A program made the position numbers and the translations under genes. Below are positions 1 to 9,755 of a stretch of 64,000 nucleotides of DNA, piece by piece. Numbering within the stretch: the stretch's first letter is position 1; each line of letters opens with the position of its first letter. The DNA is from Incurvaria masculella. Lineage: Eukaryota; Arthropoda; Insecta; Lepidoptera; Incurvariidae. Location of the stretch: the NCBI GenBank assembly GCA_946894095.1, contig OX335641.1, positions 2,250,501-2,314,500 on the forward strand, given 5' to 3'. Under the pieces are notes generated by a model, which searched no databases, was not told the DNA's origin, and saw only the letters and a list, made by a program, of their open reading frames with translations.

Positions 1-137
1 AGCCAAGGTTCTCTTGACTGGCGCAGCGCGTGCCCGGCTGACGCCGAATCAAAATATAACTGTCGTTACTACAAAAATGGCAATTATTTTTTTTTACTTT
101 TTAGTGCATTTTCTTCGAAGTCGGTTTTTTTTTTTAA
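1..137 (+). repeat. 3' part of an AACCGACTTC terminal-inverted-repeat element
   Basis: This stretch matches the right end of the full copy at 53728-54214. Both share AGCCAAGGTTCTCTTGA, then GCGCAGCGCGTGCCCGGCTGACGCC in part, and end in a TTTTTCTT-GAAGTCGG terminus that is inverted relative to AACCGACTTCAAA. The left end lies outside the window. It is a non-autonomous element with no coding capacity. Confidence 0.75.
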
Positions 138-299
138 TTTTTTTAAAATGAAGGCTCTGTAGCACACATTTAAACGATGTCCGATTTTCCTTCGATAAGC
201 TCGAAGCCCCCCCATCTGAAGGGCCAACACCTTCTGCTTACACATTGGATTTCTTTGGATTCGTACTTTCACAGCTTAAATTAAAAAATCTTCTTGTTT

Positions 300-491
300 G
301 GTTTTTATTTGTTTTTTTATTTTATCGTTATATTTCGTCGTTATAGCGGCTACAGAAATACACACTCTGTGAAAATTTCAGCTGTCTACCTATTACGGTT
401 CATGAGATACAGCCCTGTGACAGACGGACGGACGGACAGCGGAGGCTTAGTAATAGGGTTACGTTTGGTACCCTAAAGGTACGGAACCCTA
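300..491 (+). repeat. GGCCAAGTG-family SINE-like repeat, 5' truncated (copy a)
   Basis: This copy keeps only the 3' half of the family: TATAGCGGC, CACTCTGTGAAAATTTCAG, GAGATACAGCCCTGTGACAG, a short (GGAC)n tract, and the terminal hairpin ending in TACGGAACCCTAA. The 5' head carrying GGCCAAGTGCGAGTCGG is missing. Confidence 0.8.
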
Positions 492-1142
492 AACATGAAT
501 GAAATTCGAAATAGTCCGCATTTTTATTATGGTAAATGATTCGAAACTCGAATGGAATGAATATTTTTGTGGCCAGCATTCTAAATTAAAACGTTTTGAT
601 TGTGTGACAGAACTAATGACCTGACTAGGTATTTTGACTAATTGATTCTATTCTAAGTGCTCTGCTTTAAATATTATTAATTTGTTTGACAATTAATTAT
701 AAAATGAGGCTTTCTGAGCGTATCGAGAATACATTCCCCCAGAATTGCTCATGTTTTTATTAATTATAATTCATTAATGGCTTGAAAACATAATTCTAAG
801 CGCGACACTAAGAAATCGATTAATAATCAATTAAGTTAATTTTAATTAAAATACCCTCATCGCTTATACTGCAGGAGTTAACGTGCGTCAAAGTTTTCCA
901 AATAATTTAAACGCTGGGGTTTTAATGACAAGGATCAACTATTCCTCCAATCCAATAAAAGGGAAGTCCTAATATGTCACCAAGTTGTGGTATTACCTGC
1001 ACATATACTAGTCTAAGAGATAGACGTACTCTTGGGAAAATTTAGACTGCGACGTTTTTTTAATGAAGATTGTAGTACAATTGTATGTGGTGGTTTTGTT
1101 TTGCCTGTGTCAAATAATTAGCCACACATTTATTTGTTCCAG
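492..1142. other. AT-rich stretch upstream of the natalisin coding exon
   Basis: There is no ORF or recognised repeat here. It ends in TATTTGTTCCAG (AG at 1141-1142), a good splice acceptor 11 bp before the natalisin ATG. This suggests that a 5' untranslated exon lies further upstream and that this stretch is wholly or partly intron. I could not identify a promoter. Confidence 0.4.
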
Positions 1143-1153
1143 AAATCCTGAAA

Positions 1154-2875
1154 ATGCGAAAACCGTATTTCATCCTTATTCTTATTCACTTTCTTCTAAC
1201 TACACCTCAAATAAGTATCGGTCTCCATAACAAAACTCATGAAGTTAATAATACTCAAGCTTACCAATCGGAGCCGAATGCAGCAAACATCAACGAAGAT
1301 TCTGACGACCAACATCGAGAAAGAAGATCTCTAGAGGATGAAGAAGAAGATAAGCCGTTTTGGGCTAACCGTGGAAAGAGGTTGACAGCAAGTCAAAGTA
1401 TAGATGACGACTCCGACGGGTCAAAAGAGCTGATACCAATAGCAGACGAGAACAACTTACACCATACGGAAAAAAACTTAAGACATGAAGCACCATTCTG
1501 GGGCAATAGAGGCAGAAGAGATTCAAAAGAGACTTTGGAAGAGATCGACTTATCGGATTGGCCTGCAAAAGGTAGAAAAAAACATATTTCTGACTATATT
1601 CTAAAGAAAATCATAAGCAACGGTCAGAAGAAAAATGCTTGCCTTGATGCGAGGCTGTTACCGAAAAATTTTATTTTGAAGTATTATTCACCTGAATATC
1701 TTGATAATTCCAATGAAAGAAGAGAAGTATTTTCAGATCCAACCTGGGGAAATCGCGGAAGACGAGGTTCAGCAGAAATATCAGAAGAAGAGAGCGAAGA
1801 AACTCCATTTTGGGGCAACAGAGGTAGACGGGACAACGACCCACCATTTTGGGGAGCACGCGGAAGAAGAGACGAAGATACTCCATTTTGGGGTGCTCGA
1901 GGAAGAAGAGATGATGACGCACCGTTCTGGGGTGCAAGAGGAAGACGAGACGACGACACACCTTTCTGGGGAGCACGAGGCCGTAGGCAAGATGAAGGAC
2001 CATTCTGGGGTGCTCGTGGCAAGAAACACGATGGAACTCCATTTTGGGTCAATCACGAGAAAACATTTGACGACATCTCTGATAACCTTTTGGATGCTCT
2101 TAAAGATATAAAGTCCGAATTAAACGGAATGTCAAGGTCAAAACGAAGTACCACTGATTTCATGCCGTTCAGATTAAAACAAACTGAACACGGTAATGAT
2201 GAACGATCTTTGTGGAAGGAAAGAGGAAGAAATAGTGGATTACAGTATTTATTTAGCGACAAAGAACGGTCCAAAGCCAGGGCCAATCGTCTGACCCAAT
2301 CCAAATTACCTTCTTATAAGATACCAGAGTTTACAGGCCACAGAAGTATTCGTGAAGACCGATTATATGCAGAGCAGCCGTATTATATAGTTGTTGATAG
2401 AAGCAGCCGTAGTGTTTCAGTGAACGACGATCCTTACTTTATAAGTCGTGGGAAAAAGATAGTCAAAACTTCAGAATTGGCCAAAGCGGCCAGAGACCGA
2501 CGCGGTATAATAGAGCAAATCGCAAAGAATATACACAAGGACCCATACTTTGTAGCTAGAGGAAAAAAAGACGGCACAGAACAAGATAATATCTTGCAAA
2601 AAAATCCAGGAATGAAAATGAGGTTCAATGAACTGTTAAGGGCTAGAGAGCTCATATGTTCTGCTATTATGCTCATAAATTCAAAAAAAGAGTACCGAAA
2701 TAAGAGAGAAATGAGCGACCGGGATAGAAATAGAAGAGCCATTTTAAAAAAGCTCGCAGCGCAGCTGCAAAACGATCCGTACTTCGTGAGCAGAGGAAAA
2801 AAAAGCCTCGACTTGGATCTCGATGAAAGCAAACTGGAGAATTTTGTTAAGCAAGTCAAAGAGATGTGCAGTTAA
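1154..2875 (+). CDS. NTL: Natalisin-type neuropeptide precursor (573 aa)
   Basis: This is a secreted prepropeptide of the natalisin family, tachykinin-related insect peptides with the C-terminal signature FxxxR-amide. Residues 1-23 form a hydrophobic signal peptide (FILILIHFLLTT). Block one (residues 68-291) holds PFWANRG-KR, two PFWGNRG-RR and five PFWGARG-RR/KK units separated by short acidic spacers. Block two (residues 427-550) holds DPYFISRG, DPYFVARG and DPYFVSRG, each followed by KK, with basic helical spacers. That makes eleven canonical peptides, each with Gly for amidation and a dibasic cleavage site. Decayed units also occur: DWPAKGRKK, DPTWGNRGRR, TPFWVNHEK and SLWKERGR. The coding sequence is one exon. 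Natalisin is known to act through a GPCR and to affect mating and fecundity in insects. The family call is from motif recognition. Confidence 0.93.
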   Translation: MRKPYFILILIHFLLTTPQISIGLHNKTHEVNNTQAYQSEPNAANINEDSDDQHRERRSLEDEEEDKPFWANRGKRLTASQSIDDDSDGSKELIPIADENNLHHTEKNLRHEAPFWGNRGRRDSKETLEEIDLSDWPAKGRKKHISDYILKKIISNGQKKNACLDARLLPKNFILKYYSPEYLDNSNERREVFSDPTWGNRGRRGSAEISEEESEETPFWGNRGRRDNDPPFWGARGRRDEDTPFWGARGRRDDDAPFWGARGRRDDDTPFWGARGRRQDEGPFWGARGKKHDGTPFWVNHEKTFDDISDNLLDALKDIKSELNGMSRSKRSTTDFMPFRLKQTEHGNDERSLWKERGRNSGLQYLFSDKERSKARANRLTQSKLPSYKIPEFTGHRSIREDRLYAEQPYYIVVDRSSRSVSVNDDPYFISRGKKIVKTSELAKAARDRRGIIEQIAKNIHKDPYFVARGKKDGTEQDNILQKNPGMKMRFNELLRARELICSAIMLINSKKEYRNKREMSDRDRNRRAILKKLAAQLQNDPYFVSRGKKSLDLDLDESKLENFVKQVKEMCS

Positions 2876-2972
2876 AAAGCTAGGTATGAGAACATAATTA
2901 ACGAAAAGCTGAAAAGGATTCGGATGTGTCTTTATTATTCCAAAACCATATGAATATGTAGATTTATGAAAT

Positions 2973-2978
2973 AATAAA
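2973..2978 (+). terminator. Polyadenylation signal AATAAA of the natalisin gene
   Basis: AATAAA lies about 98 bp after the natalisin stop codon and is followed by a T-rich stretch. It is the first canonical hexamer downstream of the coding region on this strand. Confidence 0.6.
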
Positions 2979-3273
2979 ATGTTGATTATTTATTAATTCA
3001 GATTGATTCTGTGTTTAGCATTGACTGGTCTGCTTGACAGATTTATACCTCGTCAGGATTGCCATAATGTTTAAGGTTAGCAAGTCACTCGGTCTGTCTG
3101 TTGTGTTTTCACGCCTTAACCGCTGGACAAATTTTAATGAATATCGGTACAGAGATAGTCTTGAGATTGTCTTATGGCGAAAATTAAACTTGCAGAAGTT
3201 GAAATATATTCATATTTCCAGAAATTAATTCGTCGTTCGTCCGCTGGTTATAGCTATGTGACGTCACATTAAC

Positions 3274-3640
3274 ATGACGTCTTCTAAAGGACAAAGAGCC
3301 AAGAATTTTAATTATGTTGGGTATAAACATAGTAAACAACATATATTTAATTATGTTGGGTATGAGGAGCGAGGACAGCGAGGCGACTTAATTGAAACCT
3401 TCAAAATATTAAATGGACATTATGACGCACCTAACCTAAAAGCTATGTATTCCCTGTACACTGACCAAAGTCTTCGTGGACATTCTCTTAAACTCAATCA
3501 CAATAGCTTCAATTCCAACCCGAGGAAACACTTTCTGTCAAACCGTGTTGTAGAAGACCGGAACAAGCTGCCGGAGGAAGTCATAAGTGCTAGCTCAGTT
3601 TCAAAAACAATTTGGACAATCATGTAAAAAATATTTAAAA
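3274..3640 (+). pseudogene. LINE reverse-transcriptase C-terminal fragment (CR1/L2-like)
   Basis: The frame contains GDLIETFKILNGHYD, RGHSLKLNHNSF and HFLSNRVVEDRNKLPEEVI. This is the conserved tail of CR1/L2-like LINE ORF2 proteins, normally RGHSLKL..R..FFSxRVVxxWNKLPEEVV. Only about 100 codons remain, so it is a 5'-truncated dead insertion. A TTTAATTATGTTGGGTAT segment is duplicated at its start (3308 and 3346). Confidence 0.75.
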
Positions 3641-3892
3641 AACGATTCGTATGATGGACACTTGAAAAGATAATACTGGTTTTACCCCGGAATACTAACT
3701 ATCGCCTGAGAGGCCGCCTCTCACACCTTTTTCATTATAGCCTTAAATTCATCTCCGCGAAGGATAATAGGCGCGCGTCTCCTAGGGCCTCATATGTAGT
3801 TACCGCCTTTTTCATAAGAAGGGCAGAGTTATTTTCTTCACAAATATTTTTTTGTAAAATTTCCTACGGGAATCGCATTTGAAAGTTCCAAA

Positions 3893-3962
3893 TGCAGCTT
3901 TGAAGCCTAAATCGGCTACTAGATAACTCCACTTTCAAGCGTTAGCGTTATGAGAGCGTGAT
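3893..3962 (+). repeat. Partial copy of a CGTTAGCG inverted-repeat element
   Basis: GAAGCCTAAATCGGCT, then TAGATAACTCCACTTTC and AGCGTTAGCGTTATGAGA, match the left arm of the element at 6610-6775. The right arm is absent. Confidence 0.55.
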
Positions 3963-4495
3963 GTAGTTGTAGTGGTTTATTAATAAAATGTTTTCGGATA
4001 CAGTGTTATGAATTGCTTACTTGTTTAAGTCGACGTTTCGTCCACCGCATTGTGGACTTCTTCAGGACTCGCGGCGCGACCTGGAGGACTTCCGACACGT
4101 CGTCCAGTCAGAAGTCAACTGCAGGTCGCCGGCTGCGAAGATTGCAGCTGTGGGTAGCTCCAGCCGGCGATGAGGGTAGTTCCACAGCACGTTGCTCAGC
4201 GATGAATTGATCCGTGCAAACGATGCTTACGGTGTCCCTACTCAATGGTATCGGCAAGTGAAGCCTCGTGGTGCTATGTTGCGCCAAGCAGGGGAGGAGA
4301 GTCAATCTTTCTGACGGACGAAGTCAATTTCACGCGCCGCCTGCCAGTTTTGCGTGCTTTTCGCTATATGAGCTGGCGCAGAATCTTGCTAGAATACCCA
4401 GTGTGTTATTGAGCATGGTATGAGAAACAGGTTCCACAAGGTTTGCGAGGACTGATTTACTCTCTCACTCTCGCTTTCTCACGAAAATACAGCTG

Positions 4496-4916
4496 TTTTT
4501 TTTTGCAACCTGACATGGATGGCTAATACCACACAACTACCGTTATGATATTAGCCCAATACACCACATTCCTGAAGGAATTAGGTGCCATGACAGGACC
4601 TTCCCTTTATGAGCTCGGCTACAATGAACTGGATGGAAAACACGGACAATTTTTCATTGCCGCTTCGACCATCTTTTCATCCAATGCGATGGTACTATCC
4701 CGGGCGGGCTTAAACCCTACCACCTAATAGGGGAAGGGGACCTACAGTTTTACATGGATTCCGAACCATGGAGCAGCTCGCATTCGTGACGAAATGCACT
4801 TATCGAACTCAGAAAGAGAAAGAAAGTGGTGCACGACGGGGCGAGGAATTGAACCCAGACCTCTGGTGCGCTAGGCCAGTCCCCGCGCCACTAGGCTACG
4901 AGCCGCTCTAATATGA
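4496..4916 (-). repeat. tRNA-derived SINE (SINE-B), near full length
   Basis: Read on the - strand it starts with a tRNA-like head: an A-box-like TAGCCTAGTGGCGCGGGG and a B-box GGGTTCAATTCCTCG. A body follows with AAGTGCATTTCGTC, ACTGTAGGTCCCC and TTGAACTGGATGG in complement, and it ends in an A-rich tail (T run near 4497-4504 on +). The same family recurs at 43318, 52108 and 54228 and as fragments. Confidence 0.75.
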
Positions 4917-4918
4917 GA

Positions 4919-6100
4919 TTCCCAGCCAAACCAAGACTGACGATGAAAAAAGGACTCGCTGCTCACGCATCTCTTTACATCTGATCTCTTAAATTCTCTG
5001 AATCTAGCGACAAACCCGTTATGGTGGCAACACTAGAATATAAACTATACTAAAGCTAAAAACAATATGAAGTTCAAATGTAGGTAGGTAGTTCATAAAA
5101 ACTATAAAAAGGAGGTGTGAGATAGGTAAAAAAATGCAATTTATCTAGCAGTTCATTTGTTTAATGGTTTCTATGGCAACACAAACATGAAAATATCTTT
5201 CTTACGTAACAACGTTCATAGGAACCTGTAGAACATATAACACCTTACATGGTATTATGCTCCAACGATAAAATAAATCCATAATTCACCCTAATTTTAA
5301 AAAAATATTTTAACTTCAAAGCTCTCTTAACCAGGTACGATCGATACCTAATTTTTACAGTCTCAATAACCTGTAAAGAGTTCAAATTAAATGCTCTATT
5401 TACACATTACTATTAAAAATCTATGCATCGTGATCATTGAATCAATACTATTGAGTTCGTGATATGCTGACAGTAAAGTTTGCTTTTAAAATGTAAAGTT
5501 TGGAGACGTACAAAAATGTCAAAACGTATTTTCGCAATTTATTGTCTTTTTGAAAAATTTTGAGCACAAAAATGAATACCTGCTTTTGTGATGACAAAAT
5601 GTTATCTTAAGCCAGACGATGATTATTAAATCCTCGGGAACTGAATACACGGTACTCAACTTACATAAGGGCTAAAATTCACTTGCATAGATAGGTACAT
5701 ATACAAATAGGAAATATTTAACATTCATAACATTTATTTTTAGGCCAAATATGTTTACAGGGATTTTGATGGTGAACTAATAGGTTTTATATGGCAAGCC
5801 TTATAGAAAATCATCAATGCTTTAAGACGTGCTATGCTACGCTACGCTTATTGGCAATTCAAAAAGAGCATACACTGCCTCAATTAGGGTCCTGAATTTT
5901 TGGAATTGTCCTAGATGGTCCCGAATCCCGTACCTAATGTCAGTCGTTGGTATCGGAAATTCATACGTAGCTGTGTGAAGATACACAGAAGGAGTTGCAA
6001 GCCTGTGACATACGAAAAAACGGACGCGAAGAAATTTTAGGAGTTCCTCAGTAACTGGTTGACCTAATGAGAAGGGAAAAGTTACCACGACAAGGGCCTT
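4919..6100. other. AT-rich intergenic DNA, nothing recognised
   Basis: I see no coding region, RNA gene or repeat shared with the rest of the window. A short (GGTTA)n run follows at 6109-6124. Confidence 0.4.
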
Positions 6101-6261
6101 CAGGAGGTAGGTTAGGTTAGGTTAGAAATTTTTAAAAATGTTAATGTTTGCTGGGCTGAAAGATCAAAATCCCAGATTCAAATCGTTAAATTCCCTACAC
6201 ATGCAAAATGTTTGCTACCCAAATTTCGATTATACCCCACTACATAGTTCAGAGTGGTCAG

Positions 6262-6600
6262 TCGGAGTTCTCACCTAAATTGGCGTTTACGGAACTTCGA
6301 AGTTACGTAAAAACGTCAAACTCCATACAAGTTTTTACTAGATATTCTGTGGTTTTACCTCTTCAAGCTGTCAAAGTCAAACTTGGGTTTACCGATTTGT
6401 ATGAAAACGCGGAGTTAGCGTTAACGGCAACGACGACGTATTTACGCCGACGGTGAGTAAGCTGTCAAATCAAACTCGGACTCGAAAATGTTAGTTCGCT
6501 TAACGCCCACTGCGCGCCCTATTCAATTTCTCCATACATTTGAAAACGCCAGTCGATCGGTTTGGCGTAAACGCCAATTTAGGTGACAGCTGGGACTAGT
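6262..6600 (-). mobile_element. Inverted-repeat MITE, CTGTCACCTAAATTGGC family, copy 1
   Basis: The left end CACCTAAATTGGCGTTTACG and the right end GGCGTAAACGCCAATTTAGG are inverted copies. The interior (GTTTTACCTCTTCAAGCTG, GCGTTAACGGCAACG, TTTGAAAACGCCAGTCG) matches 29708-30045 in the opposite orientation. It has no ORF, so it is a non-autonomous DNA element. Confidence 0.8.
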
Positions 6601-6609
6601 GGCACTGAT

Positions 6610-6775
6610 CTGAAGCCTAAGTCCGCTGATAGATAACTCCACTTTCGAGCGTTAGCGTTATGAGATTGAGATGCAGTTGTAGTGGTTTGATACAATTTTG
6701 TGTGATTCCGGAGTTATCTCATAACGCTAACGCTCGAATGTAGAATCTGTTAGTGAACTTAGTCTTCTGAAACAA
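6610..6775. repeat. Short inverted-repeat element (CGTTAGCG palindrome)
   Basis: CTCCACTTTCGAGCGTTAGC... at about 6642 is mirrored by ATCTCATAACGCTAACGCTC at about 6716, giving arms of roughly 25-30 bp around a 45-bp loop. The left arm recurs at 3893. It is likely a small MITE that could fold into a hairpin. Confidence 0.6.
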
Positions 6776-6779
6776 TAGT

Positions 6780-9470
6780 CTCGAAACATTGTACAATGTA
6801 CCTATTTGGTAAAATATTTAGGCCTTCATAACTTCGTGCTTCGAGTTCTTAACATAGATTTTCTAGGTATTCTATTGGATGACCATCAACCGATAACTTA
6901 CTTTCTCTTAAAAATCTCCCTGGTTGATCATGAACTATCAAATTTGTAAATGAAAAATACTAAGCAAATAATTTCGTTTTTGATCTATCGACAAATAAGA
7001 ACGCAAAGATCTAACATTACATGTTTCAATCATAGCTTACCCGTGATAATTATAATAATATTTATTTACCAAAAATGTATTTCACATAAAGGTGGATTTC
7101 AAGATTGGAAGTTTAACATATAATTTTTTTTTACTATATCAAAATATTAACTATGATTTTGTTAAAATTGAAGGTAGTTTTATGATGGAAAAATGGTTAT
7201 ACTTAGTTGGTTCAAAATTTAACTTAGCATAGTAAGTAAGTCATCATTTTTAGAGTCCCATCGCAAAAAGCGATTTTTTTTTTCATTTCAACGGTTGTTT
7301 AAAATAGGGACAAAAAAAAATGTTTACTTAGTTGTGAACCGACTAATTACTTTTCTTCAAAACCTCATACTTTTTTAGAAGTCTACCTTCTTCTCAAAAA
7401 GTATTTTAATTTAATTAAAATGAATTTTGTATGAAATTGCAAAATAATCTTCAGGCCTAGGCGAATTTATTCGATTTCCAGCAGTGAGGACCCTCGTCCT
7501 CGCAAACTTGTCAATTTTTATAGTTGATACTGTTAGAAGCCCGCCATCTATGACGCAAAGGCGCAACTGCTGTTTGCTTGCGGATTGACAGTGCTCAACA
7601 GATGGCTTAACTTACCTATTTGTTTGGCACTTGAAACTTCTCACTGTTCTCATAATAACAAATCTCGTCTCTTCGAATCAGAACTTCTTTGGACCATTCG
7701 AGGCACGCCTCGATGAAATCAGTTGGATTTTCTAGAGGAAGTCTACAATAAATATAAATGGTGCCCAAACCACTCACTCCATAGAAGTTATATATGTGAT
7801 CTCGTCTCTTGGTAAAATTTTGGTGGTCTTATTTATTTTGGTGAAACAGTTCATGAGCGATAGCAAAGGGGCTTGGTACTTGTATAAGAAGTGACGAATC
7901 AACGTTTAATAAAATTGAATGTTTTTTGTCGGTTTCGCCTCTAACTACACCCGAGTCTCATGGTAGGGAGAAATCTCAAAAGTTTTGTTATGAAGCTTTC
8001 AAAATTTTCATATAACCTACTTTCATAACACTAAAACAAAATCAATAGGACATCAAAAGCCACATATGACCTTTATGAGATTTATGTTCAAAAAAATGTT
8101 TGCCCACATTCAAACAGTACAGTATATATGAGAGGATGACATGTCAGTCTCTAGGTTATAGACTTAGAGAAGTATTACTTAGAGACCAGTAAAATATGTA
8201 TACTTCCTATATGAATATCCTCTTTCAGTCAACTATGTACCGGATTTTCCCAGAGAAGCTAGGTATGTACAGTTGTTCATTTTTATTTCATTTAATGTCG
8301 TATCCATAGGTAGGATACCTACACTTGGACATGTTATAAATCTGTCGGTTCGAGAAGAGCCGACATGCAAATACCATTAATAAATTCATTAAAAATTGCT
8401 TAAGTTGTCCCATTTTCAATACTACTGCTCACAATTTTGAGTAGTTTACGTTACATATACAAAGTTTTACAAAATTATCTTGAACTCTTTGAAGAGATAT
8501 TTATTTCTCAAATGGCTCACGAGCATGAAGACCGTGGGGAGTGCCGAAAGTGGCTTTTACTCTGATGCCCATTGTACTATCAATTGAATAAAAAAAACAC
8601 CATATTAATATGAGACTCTGCATGCTTCCTTTTTCGATAGCAATTTTATTAAGTACTAGGAAAATGTGGAATTGCATACCACGCTTATTTAAATAGCAAA
8701 TTTATCGCAATTTCCAATGTCTTTAAATATTTTCATGCACTGAATCAAATACCACATAATATAAAATATAACCATAACATGATTCCATCCTTACTTAGGT
8801 TTCATCTTAAATTCGGTAATAGTATATTTAGACTATAATGAAAGTTCTCCTAAGTAACTCTCAATATCACATCTATACCTACATACTTTACCTACGTACT
8901 AAACACCAATCACACTTTTTAGTAATTTGTTTTAATTCAAGTTGTGTTCATTATGATATGGCATACCTATTTACAAGGTTTCGTAAATAATAAATAGAGA
9001 TATCATTAACTATATTCAAAATACTGGTCCGGATACCGTCTCACTCCAAGTAACAACTACTTCTGATCGTTCCTAATACCTACAGAAAAACTCTCCCCGG
9101 TCTCAATGGCGTGTAAAAATATGTGCTCTTCTTAAATTCTTAAGCCGCTTTAAATAAAGTGCCAGATATAAAAGCATAGGCAACCTCTTATTCAGTGCTT
9201 GCATGACAATGCGGTCTCTTATATCTCAAGCCAATACGCCAGCAAGTTCATATGCATGTTTGGTAATTCTTACAAATTGTATCCTCTCGATAAACTTACG
9301 CTAACATCAGATGTCAGTAATCTCAAATATCAATCACAATCCAAGTCATCTCACAATACTGAGTCGTCTCCGCTACTCGGCTCGCCTTGAACCAAAGCGT
9401 GCGATCTCCATCGAAACGCGTCCGCGGTGCATCACCACCGATTCTCTCTTCCCGGGAACCTGTCGGCGCG
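6780..9470. other. AT-rich intergenic DNA between the convergent genes
   Basis: I see no intact gene. TTTGGTGAAACAGTT (about 7838) and GCCTCTAACTACACCC (about 7937) resemble TTTGGTGAAACAGTT (10411) and GCCTATAACTACACCCC (10555), so a diverged unclassified repeat is likely present at both places. The 3' UTR of the - strand ARHGEF17 gene must also fall here. TTTATT (AATAAA on -) occurs near 8644 and 8499. Confidence 0.4.
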
Positions 9471-9471
9471 T

Positions 9472-9755
9472 TCAGACCTTCCACAGCAGGAGGTGGTTTG
9501 TGGAGTCCTCCCTCCCGGCGTCCTCCGCCGAGGTGGAGGCGCGGAAATCCTCGAAACCATCTCCTCCGGATATCACGAGTATTTCCATCTCGGGGGCGTT
9601 CTCGGGGGGTTTTTCCAGTTTCTCCGCATTGGCCGAACGCCTGCTCGTTGCTTTCGTCTTGGACGTGCCCTGAACAGGTTTGTCTGGGACCAGCGGGTAC
9701 GGGTTCTCCAGTCTGGTGATGAATCTCACGTGGCCGGTGTGGCCGAAGTTTACAC
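9472..9755 (-). CDS. ARHGEF17: ARHGEF17 exon 19 (last coding exon, stop codon)
   Basis: The acceptor is TTTTGTTGCAG. The exon enters in phase 1 and reads G-VNFGHTGHVRFITRLENP, continuing directly from exon 18. A Lys/Glu-rich linker follows, then MEILVISGGDGFEDFR and the C-terminal EDSTNHLLLWKV-stop, the hallmark end of ARHGEF17. TGA is the complement of 9472-9474. Other frames over this GC-rich block are also open but lack the family signature. Confidence 0.93.

Noticed and set aside
1671..2111. Several 90-136-codon ORFs overlapping the natalisin gene in other frames
   Set aside because: They mirror the repetitive peptide units of the true frame. Only the + frame from 1154 has a signal peptide and amidation/dibasic sites.
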